Notes: generated by a model not told the origin, from the letters alone. A DNA stretch of 64,000 bases from Winogradskyella eckloniae (GCF_013249045.1 NZ_JABRWP010000008.1:99918-163917); one strand, 5' to 3'. Shown: positions 9,521-18,733, numbered from the stretch's first letter. Numbers and translations: made by a program.

Positions 9521-10331
9521 GACTTGAAATTCTTAAAAATAAATAAATAAATGGTGCTGCAAATATAATACTATCTAATCGATCTAATAGTCCGCCGTGA
9601 CCAGGCATTATAACACCACTATCTTTTACATCGGCCTGACGTTTAAATTTTGATTCTATTAAATCTCCAATCGTACCTAATACACTCACTATAATAGCTA
9701 AAATCAGCCAGGAATTAAAATTAAGAGTATCTGTATAATTAGCGATAAAATAACTAGAAATACAAGCAAAAAATAAACCACCCAAAAAGCCTTCTACGGT
9801 TTTTTTAGGTGATATGCTCGGGAACAATTTTTGTCTACCAAAATTTTTACCAACGATATAAGCTGCACTGTCATTAATCCAAACCAAAATAAATGACCCA
9901 AGGAGTAACAATGGCGTAAATTGACTATTGAAATTTGAAATAAGTAGCATAAATAAAAATCCACTTGTTAAATAAAAAGTCGTGACGATATACCGCTTAG
10001 ATTCAAATAAAGGAATTTTCTTTGCTGTAAATAAATCTTTAATTAAAATAAGATTTACAAAAATTGTGACCACTAATAATATTTGAATGACTTCTCCACT
10101 TCCTGTTGATGTAGAATTGTGAATGCAGAAATACCAATAGCCTGTAAACAGTATAACATAAATGAAATATGGAATAACTGACTTCAATTTTATGAGCTTA
10201 CTGAATTCTGCCAAACTGATACATCCAAAAATTCCTATTAAAATTATTGATGTTTCTTGTGCAAATAGAGATCCTATAAGTAGTAAAACATAAACTGCAC
10301 CAGATAGTGCACGTATAATTAACTCCTTCAT
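9510..10331 (-). CDS. cdsA: Phosphatidate cytidylyltransferase
   Basis: A 273-residue integral membrane enzyme that makes CDP-diacylglycerol from phosphatidic acid and CTP, the step before phosphatidylserine and phosphatidylglycerol. It shows about eight hydrophobic segments and the family signature near the C-terminus: IESKFKRQADVKDSG then PGHGGLLDRLDS. Its ATG at 10331 shares one base with the stop of the upstream LUD gene, and its end overlaps psd, giving a compact LUD-cdsA-psd-ACBP operon. Confidence 0.96.
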   Translation of the reverse strand: MKELIIRALSGAVYVLLLIGSLFAQETSIILIGIFGCISLAEFSKLIKLKSVIPYFIYVILFTGYWYFCIHNSTSTGSGEVIQILLVVTIFVNLILIKDLFTAKKIPLFESKRYIVTTFYLTSGFLFMLLISNFNSQFTPLLLLGSFILVWINDSAAYIVGKNFGRQKLFPSISPKKTVEGFLGGLFFACISSYFIANYTDTLNFNSWLILAIIVSVLGTIGDLIESKFKRQADVKDSGVIMPGHGGLLDRLDSIIFAAPFIYLFLRISSHVS

Positions 10332-10939
10332 TATAAGTCTTCTAATAGAAGTAGGTATAGGTTTTTAGAACTACTTCCGTAAGTTAAAAAATCTTTATCG
10401 TCGGCAGTTTTAAAATGTTTTATGGTTGTAATATTTGTTGGGATTGTAGCTTTGCTTTTGGCTTTAATACCTTTTAAACCTTCACCTATTGTTTCTACAA
10501 ACTGACTTGTAGTGGCATAGATTATAAAGTGATCTGGTAATTCAATTAGTTTTTTCTCAGCAATTTGATTTGAAGAAATTAATAGCGATCCATCATCTGA
10601 GATTAAATATTCGCAGGTCGATAGAAAGTAAGAGCTTTCCGATAATTTTTTAGTACTATTTAAATTAAAATCTTTAAATAATTCTGTTAATCGCTGATCA
10701 ATTAAAAAGACTTTGTCGTTGTGCCAATTGTTTTCGTCTAATATAGAATTGAAACAATCTTTTACTTCTTCTAAGTTTTCACAATACAGAAATTTGCCAC
10801 CATTAGCTTTGAAGTTTATTGTAAAACGTTCATCTACAGGTAGCTTTACTTCAGGCATATATTTGCCACGCTCTTGATTTGGTATGTCTACTTCAGTCTG
10901 TTCAGACTTTTTTCCGAAGAGTTTACGAAATAAGCTCAT
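10331..10939 (-). CDS. LUD-domain protein (LutC/YkgG-like)
   Basis: A 202-residue protein that resembles the LUD (lactate utilisation) domain: ENLEEVKDCFNSIL, then a central segment with LISDDGSLLISSNQIAEKKL near residue 110, and a C-terminal TTIKHFKTADDKDFLTYG. In LutC-type proteins this domain belongs to an L-lactate oxidation complex, but no LutA or LutB partners are nearby. Its conserved place ahead of cdsA and after ftsH is, as I recall, typical of Flavobacteriia, so the true role may be different. The start is an ATG; the next gene upstream, ftsH, is separated by a terminator. Confidence 0.75.
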   Translation of the reverse strand: MSLFRKLFGKKSEQTEVDIPNQERGKYMPEVKLPVDERFTINFKANGGKFLYCENLEEVKDCFNSILDENNWHNDKVFLIDQRLTELFKDFNLNSTKKLSESSYFLSTCEYLISDDGSLLISSNQIAEKKLIELPDHFIIYATTSQFVETIGEGLKGIKAKSKATIPTNITTIKHFKTADDKDFLTYGSSSKNLYLLLLEDL

Positions 10940-10984
10940 TCAACAGTTGCAATTATTACTAGTATTTGTGTTAATTTCAAATAT

Positions 10985-11024
10985 AAAAAAACTTAAATTA
11001 ACAATGGGTTAATTTAAGTTTTTT
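10985..11024 (-). terminator. Terminator after ftsH
   Basis: On the plus strand the segment AAAACTTAAATTAAC pairs with GGTTAATTTAAGTTTT around AATG, flanked by A-run and T-run, so it can end transcription on either strand. Its position suits the end of minus-strand ftsH. Confidence 0.8.
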
Positions 11025-11046
11025 ATATGACTGTGTTAAAAGTGTA

Positions 11047-12990
11047 TTATTCTTCCTCTTCCGTTTTTGAGATAACGGTGTTTTCAAATGCACGTTTACC
11101 AAATATTTTCTCTAGATTGTCTTTAAAAATCACTTCTTTATCTAGAAGAACTTCTGCTAGTTCTGTTAATTTATCTTTATTGTTTTCTAATAAATTAATA
11201 GCACGTTGATATTGCTCTTCAATGATATCTGAAATTTCCTTATCAATAAGCTCTGCTGTTTTCTCACTGTATGGTTTAGTAAAACCGTATTCAGACTGTC
11301 CAGAAGAGTCGTAATAAGTTAGGTTACCTACTTTGTCACTTAGTCCATAAACCGTAACCATAGCTCTTGCTTGCTTAGTTACTTTTTCTAAATCACTTAA
11401 GGCTCCTGTAGATATTTTATCAAAAATTACTTTCTCAGCTGCTCGTCCACCAAGTGCTGCACACATTTCGTCTAACATTTGCTCTGGTCGCACAATTAAA
11501 CGTTCTTCTGGTAAATACCAAGCAGCTCCTAAAGATCGTCCTCTAGGCACTATAGTAACTTTAACCAATGGTGCTGCATGTTCTAGCATCCAGCTTACAG
11601 TGGCATGACCAGCTTCATGGAATGCAACAGCTCTTTTTTCTGAAGGTGTTATAATTTTATTTTTCTTTTCTAATCCACCAATAATTCTATCAACAGCGTC
11701 TAAGAAGTCTTGTTTGTTAACTGCTTTTTTGCCTTTTCTTGCTGCAATTAATGCTGCTTCGTTACACACATTGGCGATATCTGCACCAGAAAATCCTGGT
11801 GTTTGTTTTGATAAGAAATCTATATCTAATGTCTCTTCCTTTTTTAATGGACGTAAATGCACTTCAAAAATTTCTTTACGCTCTCTTACATCTGGAAGGT
11901 CTACATAAATCTGTCTATCAAAACGTCCTGCTCTCATCAAGGCACTATCTAAAACGTCTGCTCTGTTTGTGGCAGCTAATACAATAACGTTTGTATTGGT
12001 ACCAAAACCATCCATTTCTGTTAGTAATTGATTAAGTGTGTTTTCTCGTTCATCATTAGAGCCAGACATATTATTTTTGCCTCTTGCTCTACCAATAGCA
12101 TCAATTTCATCAATAAATATTATCGATGGTGATTTTTCTTTGGCTTGTTTAAATAAATCTCTTACTCTAGAGGCTCCAACACCAACAAACATTTCTACAA
12201 AATCCGAACCAGATAGTGAAAAGAATGGCACTTTTGCCTCACCTGCCACTGCTTTTGCTAATAACGTTTTACCTGTACCAGGAGGTCCTACAAGTAAAGC
12301 TCCTTTAGGTATTTTACCACCTAATGCTGTATATTTTTCTGGAAATTTTAAGAAATCTACAATCTCTTGAACTTCCTCTTTTGCACCTTCTAAACCTGCA
12401 ACGTCTTTAAACGTAGTTTTGGTGTCTGATTTTTCATCAAAAAGTTTAGCTTTAGATTTACCAATATTAAAAATCTGGCCACCAGCACCACCTCCTCCTC
12501 CAGAGGACATGCGTCGCATAATAAAGATCCATACACCAATAATAAGAACAAACGGAAGGAGTGAGATTAAAATGTCTCCCCAAGCATTATTTTCTATATC
12601 AGCATCTCTAGTAGTTGATAGTCCTTTTTCTGCAATGATGGTATCAATTCTATTCTCAAAGTTCTGAAGATCACCAAATTTTAAGGTGTAATTTGCTTCA
12701 TTTCCTGTAGGAAGGAAACTTTTAGACTTAGAATTTTTATGCACTTCTTTTTCTAATGCAGCCTTAGTAAGATAAACTTTTGCTGTTTTAGTGTTACTAA
12801 TTACAATCACTTCTTTTACATCACCATCTTCTAAATAGCTTATAAAATCTGAAGTTTTAATTTCCTTAGTATTTTGAAAAGCGTTCCCTCCAAAAAATTG
12901 TATGCCTAAAAATATGGCGATTACTATTCCATAAATCCAATACGGACTTAGTTTTGGTTTCTTGCTTGTGTTTTTATTGTCTTTTGCCAT
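11047..12990 (-). CDS. ftsH: ATP-dependent zinc metalloprotease FtsH
   Basis: A 647-residue membrane-anchored AAA+ protease that degrades misfolded membrane proteins and regulators. Domain order: TM1 at about 17-35, periplasmic domain, TM2 at about 139-158, a Gly-rich linker, Walker A GPPGTGKT at 235-242, Walker B IIFIDEID near 295, the second region of homology NRADVLDSALMRAGRFDR near 342-359, and the zinc site HEAGH at 458-462. It follows rsfS after 17 nt on the same strand and is separated from the downstream lipid genes by a terminator. Confidence 0.98.
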   Translation of the reverse strand: MAKDNKNTSKKPKLSPYWIYGIVIAIFLGIQFFGGNAFQNTKEIKTSDFISYLEDGDVKEVIVISNTKTAKVYLTKAALEKEVHKNSKSKSFLPTGNEANYTLKFGDLQNFENRIDTIIAEKGLSTTRDADIENNAWGDILISLLPFVLIIGVWIFIMRRMSSGGGGGAGGQIFNIGKSKAKLFDEKSDTKTTFKDVAGLEGAKEEVQEIVDFLKFPEKYTALGGKIPKGALLVGPPGTGKTLLAKAVAGEAKVPFFSLSGSDFVEMFVGVGASRVRDLFKQAKEKSPSIIFIDEIDAIGRARGKNNMSGSNDERENTLNQLLTEMDGFGTNTNVIVLAATNRADVLDSALMRAGRFDRQIYVDLPDVRERKEIFEVHLRPLKKEETLDIDFLSKQTPGFSGADIANVCNEAALIAARKGKKAVNKQDFLDAVDRIIGGLEKKNKIITPSEKRAVAFHEAGHATVSWMLEHAAPLVKVTIVPRGRSLGAAWYLPEERLIVRPEQMLDEMCAALGGRAAEKVIFDKISTGALSDLEKVTKQARAMVTVYGLSDKVGNLTYYDSSGQSEYGFTKPYSEKTAELIDKEISDIIEEQYQRAINLLENNKDKLTELAEVLLDKEVIFKDNLEKIFGKRAFENTVISKTEEEE

Positions 12991-13007
12991 TAGTAGCTTG
13001 TATCGTT

Positions 13008-13379
13008 TTAGTAACTTGTTTCTATTTGCGTAGTTTTAGCGTCTCCCCAAAGACTTTCAATGTCGTAGTATTCTCTAATCTGTTTTTGAAATACGTGTAC
13101 GACCACATTGACATAATCCATTAAAATCCATTCAGAGTTTTCAGTCCCTTCAATGTGCCAAGGTTTATCTTTTAGTGTTTTGCTAACTTGTTTTTGTATG
13201 GAATTAACGATTGCATTTACTTGTGTATTTGAAGTACCTTCGCAGATTATAAAGTAATCACAAACCGTATTTTCAATTTCTCTTAAATCTAATAAAGTAA
13301 TCTCTTTTCCTTTAACCTCTTCTATACCACCAATAATCGTTGTGATGAGTTGATCTGTAGGGATTTTATCTTTCGTCAT
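13008..13379 (-). CDS. rsfS: Ribosome silencing factor RsfS
   Basis: A 123-residue RsfS/Iojap protein that binds L14 and blocks subunit joining when nutrients are short. The family core is clear: LDLREIENTVCDYFIICEGTS near residues 24-44, and WHIEGTENSEWILMDYVNVVVHVF near 78-101. The ATG at 13379 follows a -7 box. It is divergent from birA (93-nt gap) and co-directional with ftsH. Confidence 0.95.
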   Translation of the reverse strand: MTKDKIPTDQLITTIIGGIEEVKGKEITLLDLREIENTVCDYFIICEGTSNTQVNAIVNSIQKQVSKTLKDKPWHIEGTENSEWILMDYVNVVVHVFQKQIREYYDIESLWGDAKTTQIETSY

Positions 13380-13399
13380 TAAATTGTGTTAATTTTGTG

Positions 13400-13407
13400 C
13401 AAAGTTA
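13400..13407 (-). promoter_or_regulatory. -7 box upstream of rsfS
   Basis: On the minus strand 13407-13400 reads TAACTTTG, an exact TAnnTTTG match, 20 nt before the rsfS ATG. No clear -33 TTG was found. Confidence 0.5.
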
Positions 13408-13472
13408 TTATTTTTTTAGTTCTTGTGAGTGCTATTTCTCATAAGAAAACCATAAAATAAATTGCATTTTTA

Positions 13473-14204
13473 ATGTATATAATCAAACTTAATGCCATTG
13501 ACTCTACAAATTCCTATTTAAAAGGGTTGGTATCTGTTGCTATACCTAAAGATTTCACGGTTGTGGTAACAGAATCACAAACTGATGGCAGAGGGCAAAG
13601 AGGTGCAAAATGGCACGCGCAATCGGGTAAGAATCTAACTGCTAGCGTGTTTAAGCGCTTATCACTGTATCCTGTTAGCGATCAATTTTATATAAGTATG
13701 GTTGTTTCATTGTCAATTTACAAGGCCTTAAGTGGTTTTAATATTCCGAAATTAAGTATTAAATGGCCTAACGACATTTTGTCAGCAGACACCAAAATTT
13801 GTGGTGTATTAATAGAAAATGTCATAAAAAAAAATAATATACAAGGTTCTATTATAGGTTTTGGGCTTAATGTTAACCAAAAAGAATTTTATAACCTACC
13901 TAAGGCATCGTCTATGAGTTTAATTACAGGGCATGTTTATAATAAGGATGAAATTTTGTCGGAAGTACTAAAACAACTTCAAATTTATTTTAAACTTTTA
14001 GCGTCTAAGAATTTTGCTGAAATTAAAACAGAATATGAAGACCTTTTGTTCAGAAAAAATAAACCTTCAACGTTTCAAACTAATGAATGTACTCAATTTT
14101 CAGGTATCATTCAGGGTGTTACAGAAAGTGGTCAGTTATGTGTTTGGACAGAAGATGATATTATTAAAACTTTTGATCTAAAAGAAGTAAAACTGCTATA
14201 TTAA
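13473..14204 (+). CDS. birA: Biotin--[acetyl-CoA-carboxylase] ligase
   Basis: A 243-residue ligase that attaches biotin to carboxylase BCCP through biotinyl-AMP. The motifs are DSTNSYLKGL near residue 9, TDGRGQRGAKWHAQSGKNLTAS near 38 (the nucleotide loop), IKWPNDIL near 97, and KICGVLIEN with GFGLNVNQ near 128. It lacks an N-terminal helix-turn-helix, so it is the monofunctional type without a biotin-operon repressor domain. Its TAA overlaps the stop of the convergent SRPBCC gene within TTAA at 14201-14204. Confidence 0.95.
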   Translation: MYIIKLNAIDSTNSYLKGLVSVAIPKDFTVVVTESQTDGRGQRGAKWHAQSGKNLTASVFKRLSLYPVSDQFYISMVVSLSIYKALSGFNIPKLSIKWPNDILSADTKICGVLIENVIKKNNIQGSIIGFGLNVNQKEFYNLPKASSMSLITGHVYNKDEILSEVLKQLQIYFKLLASKNFAEIKTEYEDLLFRKNKPSTFQTNECTQFSGIIQGVTESGQLCVWTEDDIIKTFDLKEVKLLY

Positions 14205-14596
14205 ATAGCAGTTTTCATATTTGTCACTAAGGTTTCAATAAATTTATTAATAGGCCCTTTTATCATCATAGCCATCATAGCATTAAATTCGCCTTCAAAA
14301 TTTAGTTTTACATCGGTTTTGCCTTCTCCAGTTTCTGTAATGTCTGCAATTAAAGCAAAATCTAATTTTCCGCCTGCAGCACCTAATACGATTTTATTAT
14401 GTGGTATTGCTTCCTTTTTTTTCAGTACAATTTCTGGCATTCCTTTTAATGCAAAAAGAAATTTGTCATCTTCTAATACTTCAAATTTACTTATGTTTTC
14501 TGGCATTAAACTTTCAAAATTTTTAACATCAGATAGAAAGTTAAACGTGTCTTCTGTAGATTTATTTAAGGTAACTTTTGGTGATTCTAATTTCAT
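14201..14596 (-). CDS. SRPBCC-family (START-like) protein
   Basis: A 131-residue protein with the pattern of small START/Bet v1-type domains: an N-terminal strand and the helix STEDTFNFLSDVKNFESLMP, then alternating strands and a long C-terminal helix (GPINKFIETLVTNMKTAI). Such domains bind hydrophobic ligands in a deep cavity; the ligand is unknown. No signal peptide, so it is cytoplasmic. It is co-directional with pyrE upstream (85-nt gap) and convergent with birA. Confidence 0.75.
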   Translation of the reverse strand: MKLESPKVTLNKSTEDTFNFLSDVKNFESLMPENISKFEVLEDDKFLFALKGMPEIVLKKKEAIPHNKIVLGAAGGKLDFALIADITETGEGKTDVKLNFEGEFNAMMAMMIKGPINKFIETLVTNMKTAI

Positions 14597-14681
14597 TGTA
14601 ATACTGTTTTTTTAATTTAAAGTGTTTGGTTTTATTAGTATTGTAATAAAATACACTTGTAAACGGTTTAACTTTAGAGTA

Positions 14682-15326
14682 TCAAATAGCGTTCCAATGA
14701 CTCGGATCAGCGTTCCATTGGGCTAAAATGTCTTGCTGTTCTTTAGTGATGTAAAACGTGTCTAAAGCTTGTTCTAATAGATTTTCATAGTTACCTAGTG
14801 TGTGTAATTCTACATTTGCACCTTTAAAATTTTCTGTAGCAATATCAAACCCATAAGAAAATATAGCAACCATGCCCTTTACGTTGACTTCGGCTTCATG
14901 CAAAGCTTTTACAGCATTGAGGCTACTCATTCCTGTACTGATTAAATCTTCTACAACAACAACGGTTTGTCCTTTTTGTATAAAGCCTTCAATTTGGTTT
15001 TGACGGCCATGTTTTTTAGCCTCTGGTCTTACATAAACAAAAGGTAGATTTAAATATTCTGCCACTAAAGCACCAATACCAATAGCACCTGTTGCTACAC
15101 CAGCGATAACATCTGGTTTTCCGTAGAGTTCTTCAATGTTTTTGGCAATTGATTCTCTAATGTAATTTCTTATTTGAGGAAATGATAATACAATTCTATT
15201 GTCGCAATAGATTGGTGATTTCCAGCCAGAAGCCCAAGTAAATGGATCATTGGGTTGTAGTTTTATAGCATTAATTTGTAATAAAACTTCTGCTGTTTTT
15301 TTTGCTGTTTCTTTGTTAAAAATCAT
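14682..15326 (-). CDS. pyrE: Orotate phosphoribosyltransferase
   Basis: A 214-residue type I phosphoribosyltransferase forming OMP from orotate and PRPP. Key segments are WASGWKSPIYCDNR near residues 30-43, GVATGAIGIGALVAEYL near 76, VRPEAKKHGRQNQIEG near 98, and the PRPP loop VVVVEDLISTGMSSLNAV near 121-138. It is divergent from the Nudix gene. On the minus strand 15338-15331 reads TATTTTTG, a TAnnTTTG match only 4 nt from the start codon. Confidence 0.97.
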   Translation of the reverse strand: MIFNKETAKKTAEVLLQINAIKLQPNDPFTWASGWKSPIYCDNRIVLSFPQIRNYIRESIAKNIEELYGKPDVIAGVATGAIGIGALVAEYLNLPFVYVRPEAKKHGRQNQIEGFIQKGQTVVVVEDLISTGMSSLNAVKALHEAEVNVKGMVAIFSYGFDIATENFKGANVELHTLGNYENLLEQALDTFYITKEQQDILAQWNADPSHWNAI

Positions 15327-15444
15327 GTTACAAAAATAATGAAATATAAAGGTTATAAAATTTTAATCGAAAATAAATTTCATTTCAAATAGTTTGTCAT
15401 AAAAAATAATAAATTTACAATATCATAGTAAAACGAAGCTAAGC

Positions 15445-16026
15445 ATGCACACTATTTATGTAGGTGATAAACCTATTATTTTAACTTCTGAGATACAGCA
15501 AGAGACGGATTTTAAGTCATTTCTTTTAAAATCTTTTAACATTGGTAAGGTGATTAAGACTATGAATAAAACAGATTTACAAGCCGTACATTTAATTCAT
15601 AAAAATCCGGATAAGCTTTTAAAGAAATTTTTAAAACTTTTGCCAAATGTTGTTGCTGGTGGTGGAAAGGTGTATAATGCTAAAAATGAAATTCTTTTTA
15701 TTTATAGGAATGATAAATGGGATTTACCAAAAGGAAAAGCAGAACGAAAAGAAACCATAGAACAAACTGCAATGAGAGAGGTAGAAGAGGAGACAGGTAT
15801 AGAGGGCTTATCTATTACTAAACCATTACCAACGACATACCATATTTTTAAACGTAATGGGAAACATAAAATTAAAGTAACTTACTGGTTTGAAATGAAA
15901 ACAGAATTTGAAGGAAAACTTTACCCTCAAATTAAAGAAGGCATTACTAAAGTAGAATGGTTAGATGAACAGGCATCTATAAAAGCCTTAGAAAATAGCT
16001 ATGCTAATATTAAGGTTTTGGTTTAA
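15445..16026 (+). CDS. Nudix hydrolase
   Basis: A 193-residue protein with a complete Nudix box at about residues 97-119 (GKAERKETIEQTAMREVEEE, then TGIEG), matching G-x5-E-x7-RE-x2-EE-x-G. The first 70 residues form a separate N-terminal segment with no domain I recognise. Nudix enzymes cleave nucleoside diphosphates linked to another moiety; the substrate is not evident, though the LPKGKAE segment recalls Ap4A/diphosphoinositol-type members. It is divergent from pyrE, and TAAATTTA at 15410-15417 is a near match to a -7 box. The stop is 4 nt from the convergent next gene. Confidence 0.88.
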   Translation: MHTIYVGDKPIILTSEIQQETDFKSFLLKSFNIGKVIKTMNKTDLQAVHLIHKNPDKLLKKFLKLLPNVVAGGGKVYNAKNEILFIYRNDKWDLPKGKAERKETIEQTAMREVEEETGIEGLSITKPLPTTYHIFKRNGKHKIKVTYWFEMKTEFEGKLYPQIKEGITKVEWLDEQASIKALENSYANIKVLV

Positions 16027-16030
16027 TTGA

Positions 16031-16513
16031 TTATTGCGACCTTATGACTGAATTGATTGATAAATTGTAGGTTTTGAGAATTGAAGCCAATTTATGTTTT
16101 TCAATTTCTAAACGTTTTTTTGTTTTTCTAAATACAATTAACTTGTAGCAAGCTAAGGACATGCTCGTGGTTCCTAAAAAGTAAAAGGTATAATAGATAT
16201 TAAAGTGTTTGTAACCAATATAGCTAAAATCTAATTTTAACGTATTCTTTAACTCATAGTAAGCAATTATTAAAATGAGTAAACCAAGGGCATTTAATAG
16301 CACAAAGTTGAAATAGATATATGATTTAGTTTTATTTAATTTTTCTATCTCATGACACACGTTAGTGACTTGTTCTGTCATGATGCTACTAAATTGAAGA
16401 TCGGGACATCGTGATTTAAATTTTGGCTTTTTGTGCGTTAAACCACAGGTAAGACCAACCTTAAGATCCATTTCTGGGAATTTACATAAATTACAATGTT
16501 GAGCTTGAATCAT
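16031..16513 (-). CDS. Small membrane protein with N-terminal cysteine motif
   Basis: I do not recognise this 160-residue protein. The first 36 residues hold C-x2-C (HCNLCKF), a third cysteine (TCGLTHK) and a fourth (SRCPDL), a pattern that could bind zinc. Two hydrophobic segments follow at about residues 70-86 and 106-124, then a basic cytoplasmic tail. A soluble cysteine-rich head with two membrane helices recalls small zinc-ribbon membrane proteins of unknown function. It follows the M14 peptidase gene on the same strand (24-nt gap) and may be co-transcribed with it. Confidence 0.6.
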   Translation of the reverse strand: MIQAQHCNLCKFPEMDLKVGLTCGLTHKKPKFKSRCPDLQFSSIMTEQVTNVCHEIEKLNKTKSYIYFNFVLLNALGLLILIIAYYELKNTLKLDFSYIGYKHFNIYYTFYFLGTTSMSLACYKLIVFRKTKKRLEIEKHKLASILKTYNLSINSVIRSQ

Positions 16514-16537
16514 AGTGAGCTTAAAAATAAATGCATA

Positions 16538-18295
16538 TCAATTTACACGATAAATAGGATATTGCATATGTGCCTTTTCATAATGCTTACTTTGTTTATG
16601 TAACCAATCTAGTTGAGCATACCAGTTATTTGCAAAATCTTCATCATAACTAATCTTTATATTAAATTCTATTTGAAGTTTAGGATTTTCGTTTAAAAGT
16701 TGTGTGGCTTTATCTTCCCAAACATAAGGTGAAAATCCTTCCTTTTGTTGTAAGATGGTATCAAAAAAATTCCAGTTAAAAAAGGAGTCTGGTGCTGTTG
16801 GTTCTAAGGTTTCTAATAGATAACGCACAGCATTTTGATTTGTAAACACCATATAATCTCCTTTTTTAAATTGTATGTTTTTTGAGGTCGAATTTACGGT
16901 TGTATTAAAGTGTGCGTAATGACCTTCATATGGCGATTTTTTAGTTTCAAAAGCACCAATTTTGTACGCTTCTACATTAATTATAGTGTCTTTTTCTAAG
17001 GTTGAAAATTTAACCTTATTAATGGTTAATGCATCCATAATATTATGCCAACCTTGAGGTATTATATACGCTTTTGGTACTGTAATGGTCGCGCTAGGTT
17101 GGTAATAATTTTTATAATTTACTTTTTTAGTGAAGGGCTTTTGTCTATTATATTTTAGGCGATTAGCACCTGTTAAGTCACTTTTAACCATTTCACCTTC
17201 GTAACCTTTAAAGTTAAGAGTAGATGATTTTGTGGTATCAATTTCCCACGAAATAGGATATACTTTTCCTGCGGACCATAATTTACGTTGTTCTGCTCTA
17301 AGCTGTGTAATTTTTTTGCCATCTTCTTCCGTGATTTCAATCATGCTTTTCATGATTTCGTAGGTGCCTTCGACGCGTTGTTTGTATGGTTTTAGCATGT
17401 GTGTTTCAACCATCATACCTAAGGTGTTAAACAAGCTGGTATAACCAGTAGAATATCTAGGCGAATCTAAAAATTGCTTAAATCCATCATCTGGTGTTTT
17501 ATTAAAAACATTCACATAAGGCGTTATGTCCCAAGATTTAGTTTTGAGTTTTTGCTCTAGTTTTGGCATCATTTGGTCATTTAAAAACGCACCAAGCTGA
17601 CCACCTAATTTGTTATGTTGCGTAAACAAATGCGTTAGAGTATACTGGTAATCTGCACCATTACTAACATGATTGTCAATGAAGACATCGGGTTGTAAAA
17701 GGTGGAAAATTTCGGCAAAGGCTTTTGCATTTTTAGTGTCTGCTTTAATAAAATCTCTATTGAGATCATAATTCCTTGCATTGCCTCTAAAACCATATGC
17801 TTTTGGTCCGTTTTGGTTCGTTCTTGTTGTGGAGTTTCTGTTTAAACTGCCACCAATATTATAAATAGGAATAGTTGCTATAACGGTGTGTTTTGGTGCC
17901 TTGATTTTTCCTTGTACAAAATCTCTAAAAAGCATCATTGTAGCATCAATACCGTCTGATTCTCCTGGATGAATGCCATTGTTTATTAATAAGATCCTGT
18001 TATTTTTTCGTAAACTTTGATAATCATGGTCGGTAGTATTAAAATTTAAAGTAACTAGGTGCAGCGGTTTTCCGGAATCTGTTTCACCCATGGTTTGTAT
18101 TGAAATTTCTGGATACTGATTCGCTAGATCGTTATAGAATTTTATGGTTTCTTCGTAGGTAGCGGTTTCTAATCCCTTACTTTTTTCAAAAACAGTCGTG
18201 AAATTAATGCTCGTATTTAGTGGTGTCTCATCTTTATTTTCTGAAGTGTTACCGCATGTATAAAGGATTAGAAATAGGCAATAGATTTTTTTCAT
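16538..18295 (-). CDS. M14-family zinc carboxypeptidase, exported
   Basis: A 585-residue peptidase. I chose the ATG at 18295 (MKKIYCLFLILYTCGNTS) over a longer in-frame start at 18337, because it begins with a signal sequence and avoids overlap with the divergent gene. The cysteine after LILYT could be a lipobox, though an imperfect one. M14 zinc-site signatures are HPGESDG (His109, Glu112) and DNHVSNG (His209), with a likely catalytic Glu in MVETHMLKPY. The C-terminal 250 residues form an additional domain that I do not recognise. It probably degrades peptides in the periplasm or at the surface. Confidence 0.85.
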   Translation of the reverse strand: MKKIYCLFLILYTCGNTSENKDETPLNTSINFTTVFEKSKGLETATYEETIKFYNDLANQYPEISIQTMGETDSGKPLHLVTLNFNTTDHDYQSLRKNNRILLINNGIHPGESDGIDATMMLFRDFVQGKIKAPKHTVIATIPIYNIGGSLNRNSTTRTNQNGPKAYGFRGNARNYDLNRDFIKADTKNAKAFAEIFHLLQPDVFIDNHVSNGADYQYTLTHLFTQHNKLGGQLGAFLNDQMMPKLEQKLKTKSWDITPYVNVFNKTPDDGFKQFLDSPRYSTGYTSLFNTLGMMVETHMLKPYKQRVEGTYEIMKSMIEITEEDGKKITQLRAEQRKLWSAGKVYPISWEIDTTKSSTLNFKGYEGEMVKSDLTGANRLKYNRQKPFTKKVNYKNYYQPSATITVPKAYIIPQGWHNIMDALTINKVKFSTLEKDTIINVEAYKIGAFETKKSPYEGHYAHFNTTVNSTSKNIQFKKGDYMVFTNQNAVRYLLETLEPTAPDSFFNWNFFDTILQQKEGFSPYVWEDKATQLLNENPKLQIEFNIKISYDEDFANNWYAQLDWLHKQSKHYEKAHMQYPIYRVN

Positions 18296-18335
18296 GATGT
18301 TTTGATTTGCTATAAAATTAATTATATTTATCCAC

Positions 18336-18704
18336 ATGAAAACTCATTATTTAAGCTTCGGTGAAATTATTGTACTTGAGCCTAATATCGCCGAGGTTAT
18401 TATATACCAAGGTGTATTAATGGATTTACAAATGGTGGAAGAATATCATGCAACCTTATTGGAGCATTTAGAAGCCCCTTTTTTCCTTCTTATTAATAAA
18501 AAATTTGCCTACACCTACACATTTGAAGCCCAAAATGAAATAGCTAATTTAAGAGAAATAAAAGGAATGGCTGTTGTTGTAGAAGGGTATGTTGGTAAAA
18601 AATCTACGGAGTTTTTAATTGCAATAAATGAGAGTAAATCTTGGAATATTCAAACTTTTAGTAATAAAACAGAGGCCTTAAATTGGATAAAAATTCATAA
18701 TTAG
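18336..18704 (+). CDS. Hypothetical STAS/SpoIIAA-like protein
   Basis: A 122-residue cytoplasmic protein without signal or membrane segments. The alternating strand/helix pattern (FGEIIVLEPNIAEVIIYQGV, FFLLINKKFAYTY, KGMAVVVEGYVG, then FSNKTEALNWIK at the end) resembles the small SpoIIAA/STAS-like fold, in which the closing helix often reads like EALNWI. This is a fold-level guess. It is divergent from the M14 peptidase and 60 nt upstream of ctlX on the same strand. Confidence 0.5.
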   Translation: MKTHYLSFGEIIVLEPNIAEVIIYQGVLMDLQMVEEYHATLLEHLEAPFFLLINKKFAYTYTFEAQNEIANLREIKGMAVVVEGYVGKKSTEFLIAINESKSWNIQTFSNKTEALNWIKIHN

Positions 18705-18733
18705 TTTTTAGTTTATATCGTATTAAAAAACAA

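Noticed and set aside
11714..12667. Several plus-strand open frames inside ftsH
   Set aside because: They overlap the highly conserved FtsH coding sequence completely and show no recognisable domain.
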